Source of the DNA: Nocardioides donggukensis | Lineage (GTDB): Bacteria > Actinomycetota > Actinomycetes > Propionibacteriales > Nocardioidaceae | NCBI RefSeq assembly: GCF_014842875.1 | Contig: NZ_JACYXZ010000001.1 | Coordinates: forward strand, 806,001 to 870,000 | Direction of reading: 5' to 3' | Length of the DNA: 64,000 nucleotides | Shown: one piece after another, positions 24,992 through 35,892 of the stretch | How positions within the stretch are numbered: the stretch's first letter is position 1 | How the letters are laid out: each line of letters begins with the position of its first letter | The notes under the pieces: model-generated | Database searches by the model: none | The model's input: only the letters and a program-made list of their open reading frames with translations | Told to the model about the DNA's origin: nothing | Made by a program: the position numbers and the translations under genes

Positions 24992-26002
24992 GTGCGCCGC
25001 TTCCGCCTGTCCCTTGCCGCCGCGCTGGCGGCGAGCCTCGTGCTCGCCTCGTGCGGCGGAGACGACCCCGAGGGCGACGAGGAGGCCGCCGAGCCCAAGG
25101 GCACCGGCGACGCCCAGGTGCTGGCCAGCACCTGGCCGCTGACCGGCCTCGACGTGACCGGTGACGCCTCCGCGGAGAAGAAGCACCCGGTGATGGTGGT
25201 CAAGATCGACAACACCGCCAGCGCCGCGCCCCAGGTCGGCCTCGGCAGCGCCGACCTGGTCGTCGAGGAGCTGGTCGAGGGCGGGTCGACGCGGCTGGCG
25301 GTCTTCTACTACTCCCAGCTCCCGCCCAGCGCCGGACCGGTCCGGTCGATGCGGGCCTCGGACATCGGCATCGTCAAGCCGGCGGACGGGGTCATGGTCA
25401 CCAGCGGGGCCGCGCCGGTGACGATCAACCGGGTCAAGGGCGCCGGCATCGAGTTCTTCGGCGAGGGCAGCCCGGGCTCCTACCGCGACTCCGGCCGGAG
25501 CGCGCCGTACAACCTCATGGTGCGGCTCAAGGAGCTCGCGGGGTCGATCGCCGAGAAGCCCGCGCGTCCCGACGACTACCTGCCGTTCGGCACGAGCAAG
25601 GACCTGCCGAAGGGGCAGAAGGCCACGTCGCTGGCCGCCACCTTCTCCGCGGGGCGGACCACGAACTGGAGCTTCCAGGGCGGGCAGTACCGCAACGACA
25701 ACACCTACGCCGCCGACGGCGACGAGTTCACCGCCGACACCGTGCTGGTGCTGCGCGTCCAGGTCGGCGACGCCGGCTACCGCGACCCGGCCGGCAACCC
25801 GGTGCCCGAGACGAAGTTCGAGGGCGACGGTCAGGCGATGGTGTTCCACGGCGGCCGGCTGGTCCGCGGGCAGTGGAGCAAGGCCGACCTGGCCAGCCCG
25901 CTCAAGCTGCGCACCAAGGCCGGCAAGCTGACCGTCCCGGCCGGCAACACCTGGATCGAGCTGGTGCCGGCGAAGGAGGGCAAGGTCACCTTCGGCAAGT
26001 AG
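24992..26002 (+). CDS. DUF3048 (YerB-like) lipoprotein
   Basis: 336 residues: signal peptide with lipobox LVLASC (Cys21), an acidic linker, and the two-part DUF3048 domain (PVMVVKIDN, then PSAGPVRSMRASDI, then the C-terminal WVELVP-type strand). Members such as Bacillus YerB are cell-surface lipoproteins of unknown function. GTG 24992 has CGGAGA upstream and opens the signal peptide. The gene is convergent with the downstream TetR gene, with 15 bp between stops. Confidence 0.88.
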   Translation: MRRFRLSLAAALAASLVLASCGGDDPEGDEEAAEPKGTGDAQVLASTWPLTGLDVTGDASAEKKHPVMVVKIDNTASAAPQVGLGSADLVVEELVEGGSTRLAVFYYSQLPPSAGPVRSMRASDIGIVKPADGVMVTSGAAPVTINRVKGAGIEFFGEGSPGSYRDSGRSAPYNLMVRLKELAGSIAEKPARPDDYLPFGTSKDLPKGQKATSLAATFSAGRTTNWSFQGGQYRNDNTYAADGDEFTADTVLVLRVQVGDAGYRDPAGNPVPETKFEGDGQAMVFHGGRLVRGQWSKADLASPLKLRTKAGKLTVPAGNTWIELVPAKEGKVTFGK

Positions 26003-26017
26003 CCCGGCGCGGGCGGC

Positions 26018-26749
26018 TCAGGTGCCCGGGGTGTCCTCGAGCAGCCGGGCCGCGACCTCGTCCCGGGCCTGGACCGGGTCCTGGAACTCCACGCCGGACT
26101 CCACCAGCTGGCGCAGGCCCAGCAGCATGAACCCGACCGCCGCCTCGACCCGGGCGCTGGCGGCCTCCGGGTCCTCGGCGCCGGCGACGCTCTCGCCGGC
26201 GCTGGAGAGGGCACCGAAGAAGATCCTGCTGAACGTCTCGACCATCGGCTCCGGGAGGTCCCACTGGCCGGCGCCGAGCACGGTGCCGACGATGTCGAGG
26301 ACGATCGCGAACGAGGAGCCCTGCTCCCGCTCCCGGTAGCGCTCGTAGCCGAGGACGCTCGGGCCCTCCTGGATGACCACCCGGCGGTAGGTCGGGTCCT
26401 GGACGACGTCGAGGAAGGCGCGCAGGCCCGCCAGCGACTTCTCCCAGGGGTCGCGCACTCCGTTGGCGGCCCGGGTGATCGAGCGCGCCGCCTCGTCCTC
26501 GACCTGCTCGAAGACCGCCTCGAACAGGGCGACCTTGCCGTTGTAGTGGTGGTAGAGCGCGCCCTTGGTGACCGCCGCCGCGGAGACGACGGCGTCGAGC
26601 GAAGTGCCGACGTAGCCGTTCTGCGTGAACTGCTCGCGGGCCGCCTCGAGCAGCGCCCGCCGGGTCGAGGCCGAGTACTGCTGCCGGCGGGTCGCGCCCG
26701 GGAGGTCCGGGACCTTCGGCATCAGGCGCTTCGCCGCGGATTTGCTCAT
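26018..26749 (-). CDS. TetR family transcriptional regulator
   Basis: 243 residues: N-terminal helix-turn-helix (about 25-75; LLEAAREQFTQNGYVGTSLDAVVSAAAVTKGALYHHYNGK) and a helical ligand-binding domain with a long C-terminal extension. ATG 26749 follows TAGACT (complement of 26757-26762) by 7 nt, so it is leaderless. It is divergent from the hypothetical gene at 26877, and palindromes lie between them, so autoregulation and control of that gene are likely. Confidence 0.88.
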   Translation of the reverse strand: MSKSAAKRLMPKVPDLPGATRRQQYSASTRRALLEAAREQFTQNGYVGTSLDAVVSAAAVTKGALYHHYNGKVALFEAVFEQVEDEAARSITRAANGVRDPWEKSLAGLRAFLDVVQDPTYRRVVIQEGPSVLGYERYREREQGSSFAIVLDIVGTVLGAGQWDLPEPMVETFSRIFFGALSSAGESVAGAEDPEAASARVEAAVGFMLLGLRQLVESGVEFQDPVQARDEVAARLLEDTPGT

Positions 26750-26756
26750 GGGCCGC

Positions 26757-26846
26757 AGTCTAGGTCCGGCCCTGTGGTCGAGGTCACCGGCGCGCGGCTT
26801 GGTGTACCCGCGGTCTGTTCCGTACTCTGAGTACGTACCAACGGTA
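26757..26846. promoter_or_regulatory. Divergent control region with TetR-type operators
   Basis: Contains the TetR gene -10 (TAGACT, complement of 26757-26762), a 13-bp palindrome GTACTC-T-GAGTAC (26822-26834) and, adjoining it, TACC-AAC-GGTA (26836-26846). Two neighbouring palindromes next to a divergent TetR gene are candidate operators; they lie upstream of the hypothetical gene. Confidence 0.5.
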
Positions 26847-26876
26847 TGTGTGAGTGACCGAGAGGAGCTGCGACCC

Positions 26877-27449
26877 ATGACCTGGGAAGCCTTCCACCAC
26901 CGCGGAGACATCCTCCGCACCGTGATCGCCGAGGCCGGCGCCCGTCGGGACGGAACCCTCCCGATGGACCTGCCCGGCGTGCGCGAGACCTTCCGCGACG
27001 AGCTGGACCTGCTCGCCTCCCTGCAGCTGCGCTGGCACACCCGGCTCTCCGGCCGGATCGAGCGGGAGCTGGCCGACCAGCCCACCGACCTCGAGGCGGC
27101 GGTCGTCGCCGCCTGGCGCAGCACCGCCGACGACCTCGCCGGGGTCCGCGAGATCCTCGACCGGCACCGGGCCCGGCCCCTGGACGACGACATGGCTCGC
27201 GCCATGACCGTCGCGACGGCCAAGGAGCACCAGCTGCTGGCGCTCATGTCCGGCCTGGTCTCCTCCGTGCAGGCCGACCAGCACGGGGCCCGCCTGGGGG
27301 CCCGCGTGGAGGAGCGCGCCCGGAACGGCCGGATCCCGGCGACCGGCTCGACCGGCCCGACGGGCTCGACCGGCCCCGCGACGAGGACGATCGCCCCGCG
27401 CGGCAACCCCTCGTTCGTCGACCGGCTCAAGGCGGCCCTGGCCGCCTGA
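26877..27449 (+). CDS. Hypothetical protein beside a TetR regulator
   Basis: 190 residues, family not recognised. It is helical (about 1-140) with charged heptads, then a low-complexity linker of GSTGPTGSTGP repeats and a basic C-terminal motif GNPSFVDRLKAALAA. No signal peptide or membrane segment. ATG 26877 has GAGAGGAGCTG upstream. Probably controlled by the divergent TetR regulator through the palindromes at 26822-26846; it might be a regulated accessory or adapter protein, but no function can be assigned. Confidence 0.75.
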   Translation: MTWEAFHHRGDILRTVIAEAGARRDGTLPMDLPGVRETFRDELDLLASLQLRWHTRLSGRIERELADQPTDLEAAVVAAWRSTADDLAGVREILDRHRARPLDDDMARAMTVATAKEHQLLALMSGLVSSVQADQHGARLGARVEERARNGRIPATGSTGPTGSTGPATRTIAPRGNPSFVDRLKAALAA

Positions 27450-27565
27450 CCCCCGACCGGCACGCCCCCGGCGCCGACGCACGCGGACCCCGCGTCCGCA
27501 CCCTCCCTCCCCGCGTCGGCCCGGGGGCCTGTCGCTCTCCGGCCCGGGCACGACAGGATGGGCCC

Positions 27566-28120
27566 GTGGAGCCGACCCCCGGGACCCTGCTGGTCGCCAG
27601 CGCCGAGCTGGTCGACCCCAACTTCGCCGAGTCCGTCGTGCTGCTGCTCGACGTGGACGACTCCGGCGCGCTCGGCGTGGTCCTCAACCGGCCCACCGAC
27701 GTCCCGGTCGCCGACGTGCTCGAGTCGTGGCGGGACGTCGTGACCGATCCGGGCGTGCTCTTCCGTGGCGGTCCGGTCGGCACCGACGGGGCGCTCGGCG
27801 TGGCCCGGGTCGCGGATCCGGCCCGGGAGCCGGTGGGGTTCCGACGCACCTACGCCGACGTCGGGCTGGTCGACCTGGACTCCCCGGTGGAGCTGGTCGG
27901 CGACGGCCTGGTCGGGCTGCGGATCTTCGCCGGGTACGCCGGCTGGGGCGCCGACCAGCTGGCCGGCGAGATCGCCGAGGGCAGCTGGTACGTCGTGGCC
28001 GCGGAGGCCGGCGACGTCTTCGCGGCCGACGTCACCGACCTGCGCCGCGACGTGCTCCGCCGTCAGCCGGGGGAGCTCGCGTGGGTCTCCACCCGCCCTG
28101 CGGACCCGGAGATGAACTGA
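27566..28120 (+). CDS. YqgE/AlgH family protein (UPF0301)
   Basis: 184 residues, matching the YqgE/AlgH family: GTLLVASAELVDPNFAESVVLLL at the N-terminus, GVVLNRPTDV, LFRGGPVG, and GYAGWGADQLAGEIAEGSWY. The biochemical role of the family is unknown. GTG 27566 is 6 nt after CAGGAT, a plausible leaderless layout. Confidence 0.92.
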   Translation: MEPTPGTLLVASAELVDPNFAESVVLLLDVDDSGALGVVLNRPTDVPVADVLESWRDVVTDPGVLFRGGPVGTDGALGVARVADPAREPVGFRRTYADVGLVDLDSPVELVGDGLVGLRIFAGYAGWGADQLAGEIAEGSWYVVAAEAGDVFAADVTDLRRDVLRRQPGELAWVSTRPADPEMN

Positions 28121-28164
28121 GTCGGTACCTCGATCGGTCGGCCACTCGCCTACACTCGATGACC

Positions 28165-28422
28165 GTGAGCACTCCCACCGGATTCACCTCGTCCGACGTC
28201 CTCGAAGACCGGCGCACGGTCCCGACCGACGCGGGGGACCACGAGCGCTTCTCGCACTACGCGCCCAAGGACAAGGTCCTCGAGGCCATGGTCACCGGCA
28301 CCCCGGTGACGGCGCTGTGCGGCAAGGTCTGGGTGCCCAGCCGCGCGCCGGAGAAGTTCCCCGTGTGCCCGGAGTGCAAGGAGATCTGGGACTCGCTCCC
28401 CAAGGGTGGGGACGACGAGTGA
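28165..28422 (+). CDS. DUF3039 small zinc-ribbon-like protein
   Basis: 85 residues, conserved in actinobacteria. It has a Cys in VTALCGKVW and a CPEC pair (VCPECKE), suggesting a metal-binding ribbon. GTG 28165 is preferred over ATG 28159 because TACACT (28151-28156) is then 8 nt upstream, matching the other leaderless genes, and only 2 nt from the ATG. The stop overlaps the helicase start by 4 bp, so the two may cooperate. Confidence 0.85.
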   Translation: MSTPTGFTSSDVLEDRRTVPTDAGDHERFSHYAPKDKVLEAMVTGTPVTALCGKVWVPSRAPEKFPVCPECKEIWDSLPKGGDDE

Positions 28423-30245
28423 CGGGACGGCACGACGCCGTCCCACCCGCAGCCGACCCGCCGGTCACTCCGGCCGTGACGCCGGCCCTGACGCCGGCGT
28501 GGCCGGATCGCGCCGCGTGGGGGACCGCCCAGTCCCTGCGTGCCTGGCAGACGGCAGCACTCTCGCGGTACTTCGAGTCCGGTCCGCGTGACTTCCTCGC
28601 CGTCGCCACGCCCGGCGCCGGCAAGACGACGTTCGCGCTGACGGTGGCCGCCGAACTCCTCGGCCGCCGGATCGTCGACCGGATCACCGTCGTCGCCCCG
28701 ACCGAGCACCTCAAGGTGCAGTGGGCCGAGGCGGCCGCGCGGGCCGGCATCCCCATCGACCCGACGTACGCCGCCGGGCAGGGCCGCACCTCGCAGGACT
28801 ACGTGGGTGTCGCGATCACCTACGCCGGGGTGGCGGTGAACCCGCTGGCGCACCGGATCCGCACTGAGCGGTTCAAGACGCTGGTGATCCTCGACGAGGT
28901 GCACCACGCCGGCGACGCGCTCTCGTGGGGCGAGGGGGTGCGCGAGGCCTTCGACCCGGCCACCCGCCGGCTGGCCCTGACCGGCACGCCGTTCCGCTCC
29001 GACGTGAACCCGATCCCGTTCGTCACCTACGCGCCGGACCCCGACGCCGGGCCCGGCGTACGCCGTTCGGTCGCCGACTTCACCTACGGCTACGCGCAGG
29101 CCCTGGCCGACCACGTGGTCCGGCCGGTGCTGTTCCTCGCCTACTCCGGGGAGATGCAGTGGCGCACCCGCGCCGGCGACGAGTTGTCGGTCCGGCTGGG
29201 GGAGCCGATGACCAACGACGTCACCGCGCACGCGCTGCGCACCGCCCTGGACCCGGCCGGCTCGTGGATGCCCTCGGTCCTCGCCGCCGCCGACCGTCGG
29301 CTCTCCGAGGTCAGGCGGCACGTGCCGGACGCCGGCGGCCTCGTGATCGCCACCGACCAGGACTCCGCCCGGGCCTACGCCAAGCTGCTGAAGGCGATCA
29401 GCGGCGAGGCGCCCACCGTCGTGCTCTCCGACGAGAAGGCGGCCTCGAAGAAGATCGCGGCGTTCACCGACTCCGAGACCCGCTGGATGGTGGCGGTGCG
29501 GATGGTCAGCGAGGGCGTCGACGTGCCCCGGCTCGCGGTCGGCGTGTGGGCCACCACCACCTCCACGCCGCTGTTCTTCGCCCAGGCGGTCGGTCGCTTC
29601 GTGCGCGCCCGCAAGCGCGGCGAGACCGCGTCGATCTTCGTGCCCTCGGTCCCACGGCTGCTGGGCTTCGCCTCCGAGATGGAGGTGGAGCGCGACCACG
29701 TCCTGGGCCGCACGGTGCGCGACGAGGACGACATCTTCGCCGCCGAGCAGGACCTGCTGGACCAGGCGAACGCCTCTGAGTCCGCCTCCGACGAGCTCGA
29801 CCTGTCCTTCGAGGCACTGGGCTCCCAGGCCACCTTCGACCGGGTGCTCTACGACGGCGGCGAGTTCGGCCACTCCGGCGAGGTGACGGTCGGGTCCGAC
29901 GAGGAGATGGACTTCCTCGGCATCCCCGGCCTGCTCGAGCCGGACCAGGTGCGCGAGCTGCTGCACACCCGGCAGTCGGAGCGGGCGAAGAAGCAGAGGT
30001 CCACCACGGCCCGGCCCGCCGACACCGTCGCCGAGGTCAGCACCCACGAGCAGCTCGCCGTCCTGCGTCGCGAGCTGAACGGTCTGGTCGCCGCCTGGCA
30101 CCACCGCACCGGCCAGCCGCACGGCGTCACGCACGCCGCCCTCCGCAAGGACTGCGGCGGACCGGCCGCCGCGGTGGCCACGGCCGAGCAGCTGCACGCC
30201 CGGATCGACCGGCTGCGGGAGTGGGCGGTGCGCAAGTCGTCCTGA
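28419..30245 (+). CDS. Superfamily 2 DEAD/DEAH-box helicase
   Basis: 608 residues. Walker A ATPGAGKTT (about 63-71), DEVHH box (about residue 158), motif III LTGTPFR and the C-terminal RecA-like domain with SEGVDVPRL and QAVGRFVRA (motif VI). The layout resembles type-III-restriction/UvrB-like SF2 DNA translocases common in actinobacteria. GTG 28419 lies in a GTGA overlap with DUF3039. The first 30 residues are Pro/Thr-rich and probably disordered. The nucleic-acid substrate is not evident. Confidence 0.88.
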   Translation: MTGRHDAVPPAADPPVTPAVTPALTPAWPDRAAWGTAQSLRAWQTAALSRYFESGPRDFLAVATPGAGKTTFALTVAAELLGRRIVDRITVVAPTEHLKVQWAEAAARAGIPIDPTYAAGQGRTSQDYVGVAITYAGVAVNPLAHRIRTERFKTLVILDEVHHAGDALSWGEGVREAFDPATRRLALTGTPFRSDVNPIPFVTYAPDPDAGPGVRRSVADFTYGYAQALADHVVRPVLFLAYSGEMQWRTRAGDELSVRLGEPMTNDVTAHALRTALDPAGSWMPSVLAAADRRLSEVRRHVPDAGGLVIATDQDSARAYAKLLKAISGEAPTVVLSDEKAASKKIAAFTDSETRWMVAVRMVSEGVDVPRLAVGVWATTTSTPLFFAQAVGRFVRARKRGETASIFVPSVPRLLGFASEMEVERDHVLGRTVRDEDDIFAAEQDLLDQANASESASDELDLSFEALGSQATFDRVLYDGGEFGHSGEVTVGSDEEMDFLGIPGLLEPDQVRELLHTRQSERAKKQRSTTARPADTVAEVSTHEQLAVLRRELNGLVAAWHHRTGQPHGVTHAALRKDCGGPAAAVATAEQLHARIDRLREWAVRKSS

Positions 30246-32681
<2,436 letters not shown>

Positions 32682-32810
32682 GGCGGCGAGTCTGAGAGCA
32701 GCCTGATTTGGGGCTGAGATGATCGCTCGAGCCCCATCCGGTGCCGACCGGGGGACCGAACGACTCCGTGCAAGAGGAAGAATCCCCTCAACGTTACGGA
32801 GGACGCAGCG

Positions 32811-33497
32811 ATGCGCCGTCTCACCAATACCCGCCGCAAGATCGCCGCAGTCTCGAGCCTGGCCCTGCTGGCCGTGCCCCTGGCCGCGTGCAGCCAGGAC
32901 GAGTCCACGGGCACCAGCACCGACCAGAGCAGCTCGTCGCAGAAGGCGCCCGAGCCGGTCGCGGAGATCGAGGCCCTGCAGGGCGACACCACCGCGATCG
33001 CGCTGGACAAGGGCTTCACCGACGCCCTGACCCAGCTCAAGCTCACGCCCGGCGTGGTCGCCGACGCGAAGCTGCAGGACGGCTCGCTGATCTTCCCGAT
33101 CACGGGCGGCAACGTCACCGTGTTCGAGCCCGGCGAGGTCTCGCCGTACGTCATCGGCCAGGTCCAGCACGAGAACTCCGGCCTGTCCCTCACGGCCGGC
33201 GACACCACCGTCGAGCTGACGAACTTCAACGTGGATCCGGGCGTCTCCCGCGTGTACGGCGACGTCGCGGTCAACGGCAAGACCGCCGTGACCAACGCGT
33301 ACCTGTTCAAGCTCGACGGTCGGACGCTGAAGCCGCTGGAGACCCAGGGGTCCGACGCGATCCTCGAGGGCACCAAGGTGGAGATCTCCGACGTGGCAGC
33401 CCCGCTGCTCAACGACACCTTCAAGACCGACGCCGTGAAGCCCGGTCTGCTGGTGGGGATCGCCAAGATCACCGTCAACACCCAGTCGGCCTCCTGA
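32811..33497 (+). CDS. Hypothetical lipoprotein, tandem copy 1
   Basis: 228 residues: signal peptide with lipobox VPLAAC (Cys27), a Ser/Thr/Gln-rich linker and a beta-rich domain of about 180 residues with no cysteine. Family not recognised. The domain is nearly identical to that of the next gene (shared runs include GGNVTVFEPGEVSPYVIGQ and VAAPLLNDTFKTDAVKPGL). A GGAGGA ribosome-binding site precedes ATG 32811. A 22-bp-stem hairpin follows. Likely surface-exposed; role unknown. Confidence 0.8.
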   Translation: MRRLTNTRRKIAAVSSLALLAVPLAACSQDESTGTSTDQSSSSQKAPEPVAEIEALQGDTTAIALDKGFTDALTQLKLTPGVVADAKLQDGSLIFPITGGNVTVFEPGEVSPYVIGQVQHENSGLSLTAGDTTVELTNFNVDPGVSRVYGDVAVNGKTAVTNAYLFKLDGRTLKPLETQGSDAILEGTKVEISDVAAPLLNDTFKTDAVKPGLLVGIAKITVNTQSAS

Positions 33498-33517
33498 CCC
33501 GGACCGTCTGACCCAAG

Positions 33518-33563
33518 GTCGTGTGCCCCTCGACGCGCTGTAGCGCGTCGGGGGGCACACGAC
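33518..33563 (+). terminator. Hairpin terminator after lipoprotein copy 1
   Basis: A 22-bp stem (33518-33539 with 33542-33563, one G-T pair) and 2-nt loop. It is nearly the same sequence as the hairpin after copy 2, so gene and terminator were duplicated as a unit. Confidence 0.8.
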
Positions 33564-33649
33564 GGTCCGGGGTCACGGGCAATCTGGACGGCGTCGGGCA
33601 CCGAATGACCTCCTGACGGCACCACCCACGCCCCAGCACAGGAGCTCCC

Positions 33650-34300
33650 ATGCGCCCGTTCCCCACCACCCGACGGGCCCTTGCCGGCCTGGCCGCCGCA
33701 GCCCTGCTCGGCGGCCCCCTCAGCGCCTGCGGCGTGCTCGGCGGCTCGGCCCCCGAGGCGGTGGCGGTGGTCGAGAACGTCCAGGGCAAGAACACCGCGA
33801 TCGCGCTCGACAAGGGCTTCACCGACGCCCTCGGCCAGCTCGGCCTCACGCCGGGCGTGGTCGGCAAGGCCAAGCTCAAGAAGGGTTCGCTGATCTTCCC
33901 GATCAGCGGTGGCAACGTCACCGTGTTCGAGCCGGGTGAGGTCTCGCCGTACGTCATCGGGCAGATCCAGCACGAGAACTCGGGCCTGACGCTGAGCGCC
34001 GGAGGCACCACCGTGCGGCTCAGCAACTTCAACGTGGACCCGGGCGTCTCGAGGGTGTACGGCGACGTCGCGGTCAACGGCAAGACCGCCGTCTCCAGCG
34101 CCTACCTGTTCAAGCTCGACGGTCGCACGCTGAAGCCGCTGGAGACGAAGGGGTCGACCGCGATCCTCGAGGGCACCAAGGTGCAGATCTCCGACGTGGC
34201 AGCCCCGCTGCTCAACGACACCTTCAAGACCGACGCCGTGAAGCCCGGTCTGCTGGTGGGCATCGCCAAGATCACCGTGAACACCCGGTCGGCCTCCTGA
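33650..34300 (+). CDS. Hypothetical lipoprotein, tandem copy 2
   Basis: 216 residues, paralogue of the preceding gene. Signal peptide with lipobox GPLSAC (Cys27), but the Ser-rich linker of copy 1 is replaced by a short segment (VLGGSAPEAVAV); the C-terminal domain is highly similar, with the last 60 residues nearly identical. A recent tandem duplication with divergence limited to the export signal and linker. Function unknown. Confidence 0.8.
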   Translation: MRPFPTTRRALAGLAAAALLGGPLSACGVLGGSAPEAVAVVENVQGKNTAIALDKGFTDALGQLGLTPGVVGKAKLKKGSLIFPISGGNVTVFEPGEVSPYVIGQIQHENSGLTLSAGGTTVRLSNFNVDPGVSRVYGDVAVNGKTAVSSAYLFKLDGRTLKPLETKGSTAILEGTKVQISDVAAPLLNDTFKTDAVKPGLLVGIAKITVNTRSAS

Positions 34301-34319
34301 CCCGGACCGTCTGAGCCAG

Positions 34320-34365
34320 GTCGTGTGCCCCTCGACGCGCTACGGCGCGTCGAGGGGCACACGAC
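34320..34365. terminator. Bidirectional hairpin after lipoprotein copy 2
   Basis: A perfect 21-bp stem (34320-34340 with 34345-34365) capped by TACG, a UNCG-type stable tetraloop. It lies between convergent genes and can serve both. Confidence 0.85.
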
Positions 34366-34380
34366 TGTCGTCTCGAGCGG

Positions 34381-35892
34381 CTACCGGGACCTGCGAAGCC
34401 CCTTGCGGGGGGCCTTCGGCAGGGTCTTGGAGCCGCCGTGCAGGAGAGTGGCCAGCTGGGTGAGCTGGCCGTCCTCCTTGGCGGTCCGGCTGAACGAGGT
34501 CAGCAGCATCGGCGGCTTGACCCGCTGCCGGGCGGTCGCCTTCGCGAAGGTGAACTCCTTGAGGCCGTCCGGCCCGTGGATCCGCCCGAAGCCGGAGTCG
34601 CCGACGCCGCCGAACGGGAGCGACGGGATCGCGGCGAACGAGATCACCGAGTTCACGGCCGTCATCCCGGTGCGCAGCCGGGCGGCGATCTCCGCGCCCC
34701 GTGCGGACGAGAACACCGTCGACCCGAGCGCGTAGCGCGACGCGTTGGCCCGGGCCACCGCCTCATCCATGTCGGCGACCTTCGCGATCGTGAGGGTCGG
34801 GCCGAAGGTCTCGTCGGTCACCGCCAGCGAGTCCTCGGGTACGTCGACCAGGACGGTCGGCTGCACGAAGCGCTCCCCGACGGCGTCGCGGCCACCGAGC
34901 AGTGCCCGACCGCCCCGGGCCAGCGCGTCGTCGACGTGCGAGGCGATCACGCCCACCTGGGACGGCATCGTGATCGGCCCGATCTGCGCCTGGCTGTCGG
35001 AGCCGGCCCGCACCCTGCCGGCCTGCTCCAGGACCTCGGACACGAAGTCGTCGTACACCTTCTCGTGCACGTAGACGCGCTCCACCCCGGCACAGGTCTG
35101 CCCGGCGTTGGCCATGCCGCCCCACACGGCGGCGTCCGCGGCTGCGACGAGGTCGGCGTCCTCGTCGACGATCAGCGCGTCCTTCCCGCCGGCCTCGACG
35201 ATCACGGGGGTGAGCCGCTCGGCCGCGGCCGCCATCACCTTCTTGCCGGTCGCGGTGGACCCGGTGAAGGCGACCTTGCCGACCCGGGCGCGGGCCAGCG
35301 CGGCCCCGGTCTCGCCGCCCCCGGTCACCACCTGCAGCACCGGGTGGTCGGGCACCACCTCGGCGAACGTGTCGGCCAGCCAGGTGCCGACGCCGGGGGT
35401 GTACTCGCTGGGCTTGAAGACCACGGCGTTGCCGGCGGCCAGTGCGTAGGCGATCGACCCCATGGGCGTGAACACCGGGTAGTTCCAGGGGCCGATGACC
35501 CCGATCACGCCGAGCGGCTTGTACTCCACGGTGGCGGCCTGGTTGGCCATGAGCATCCCGGGGCTGACGGACCGCCGCCCGAGCACCTTCCTGGCGTGCC
35601 CGGCGGCCCAGCTCAGGTGGTCGAGCATGAGCACGATCTCGAGCTGGGCGTCACCGTGCGGCTTGCCGGTCTCCTCGTGCACCAGGTGGGAGAGCTGGGC
35701 GATCCGGCGGGTCATCACGCCCTTCCACGTCGTCAGCACCTCCTTGCGCTCGGCGAAGGTGAGCCCCGACCACCAGGTGGCCGCCTCGTGCGCCCGGTCG
35801 ACGGCGGCGTCCACCTCGTCCGCGCCGTGCACCGGGTAGGTGCCGACCACGTCGCCGTTCGCGGGGTTGAGGGAGTCGAACGTCTCGGTCAT
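34381..35892 (-). CDS. NAD(P)-dependent aldehyde dehydrogenase
   Basis: 503 residues, ALDH superfamily: catalytic Cys267 (AGQTCAGVE), general base Glu233 (VEAGGKD), Asn137 (GPWNYP) and the FGGVGDSGFGR C-terminal motif. It is nearest the succinate-semialdehyde/coniferyl-aldehyde-type dehydrogenases that carry GPWNYP. ATG 35892 overlaps the upstream GMC oxidoreductase stop by 4 bp, so the pair likely oxidises an alcohol to an acid in two steps. The frame is open further upstream only as a shadow of the GMC gene. Confidence 0.9.
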   Translation of the reverse strand: MTETFDSLNPANGDVVGTYPVHGADEVDAAVDRAHEAATWWSGLTFAERKEVLTTWKGVMTRRIAQLSHLVHEETGKPHGDAQLEIVLMLDHLSWAAGHARKVLGRRSVSPGMLMANQAATVEYKPLGVIGVIGPWNYPVFTPMGSIAYALAAGNAVVFKPSEYTPGVGTWLADTFAEVVPDHPVLQVVTGGGETGAALARARVGKVAFTGSTATGKKVMAAAAERLTPVIVEAGGKDALIVDEDADLVAAADAAVWGGMANAGQTCAGVERVYVHEKVYDDFVSEVLEQAGRVRAGSDSQAQIGPITMPSQVGVIASHVDDALARGGRALLGGRDAVGERFVQPTVLVDVPEDSLAVTDETFGPTLTIAKVADMDEAVARANASRYALGSTVFSSARGAEIAARLRTGMTAVNSVISFAAIPSLPFGGVGDSGFGRIHGPDGLKEFTFAKATARQRVKPPMLLTSFSRTAKEDGQLTQLATLLHGGSKTLPKAPRKGLRRSR

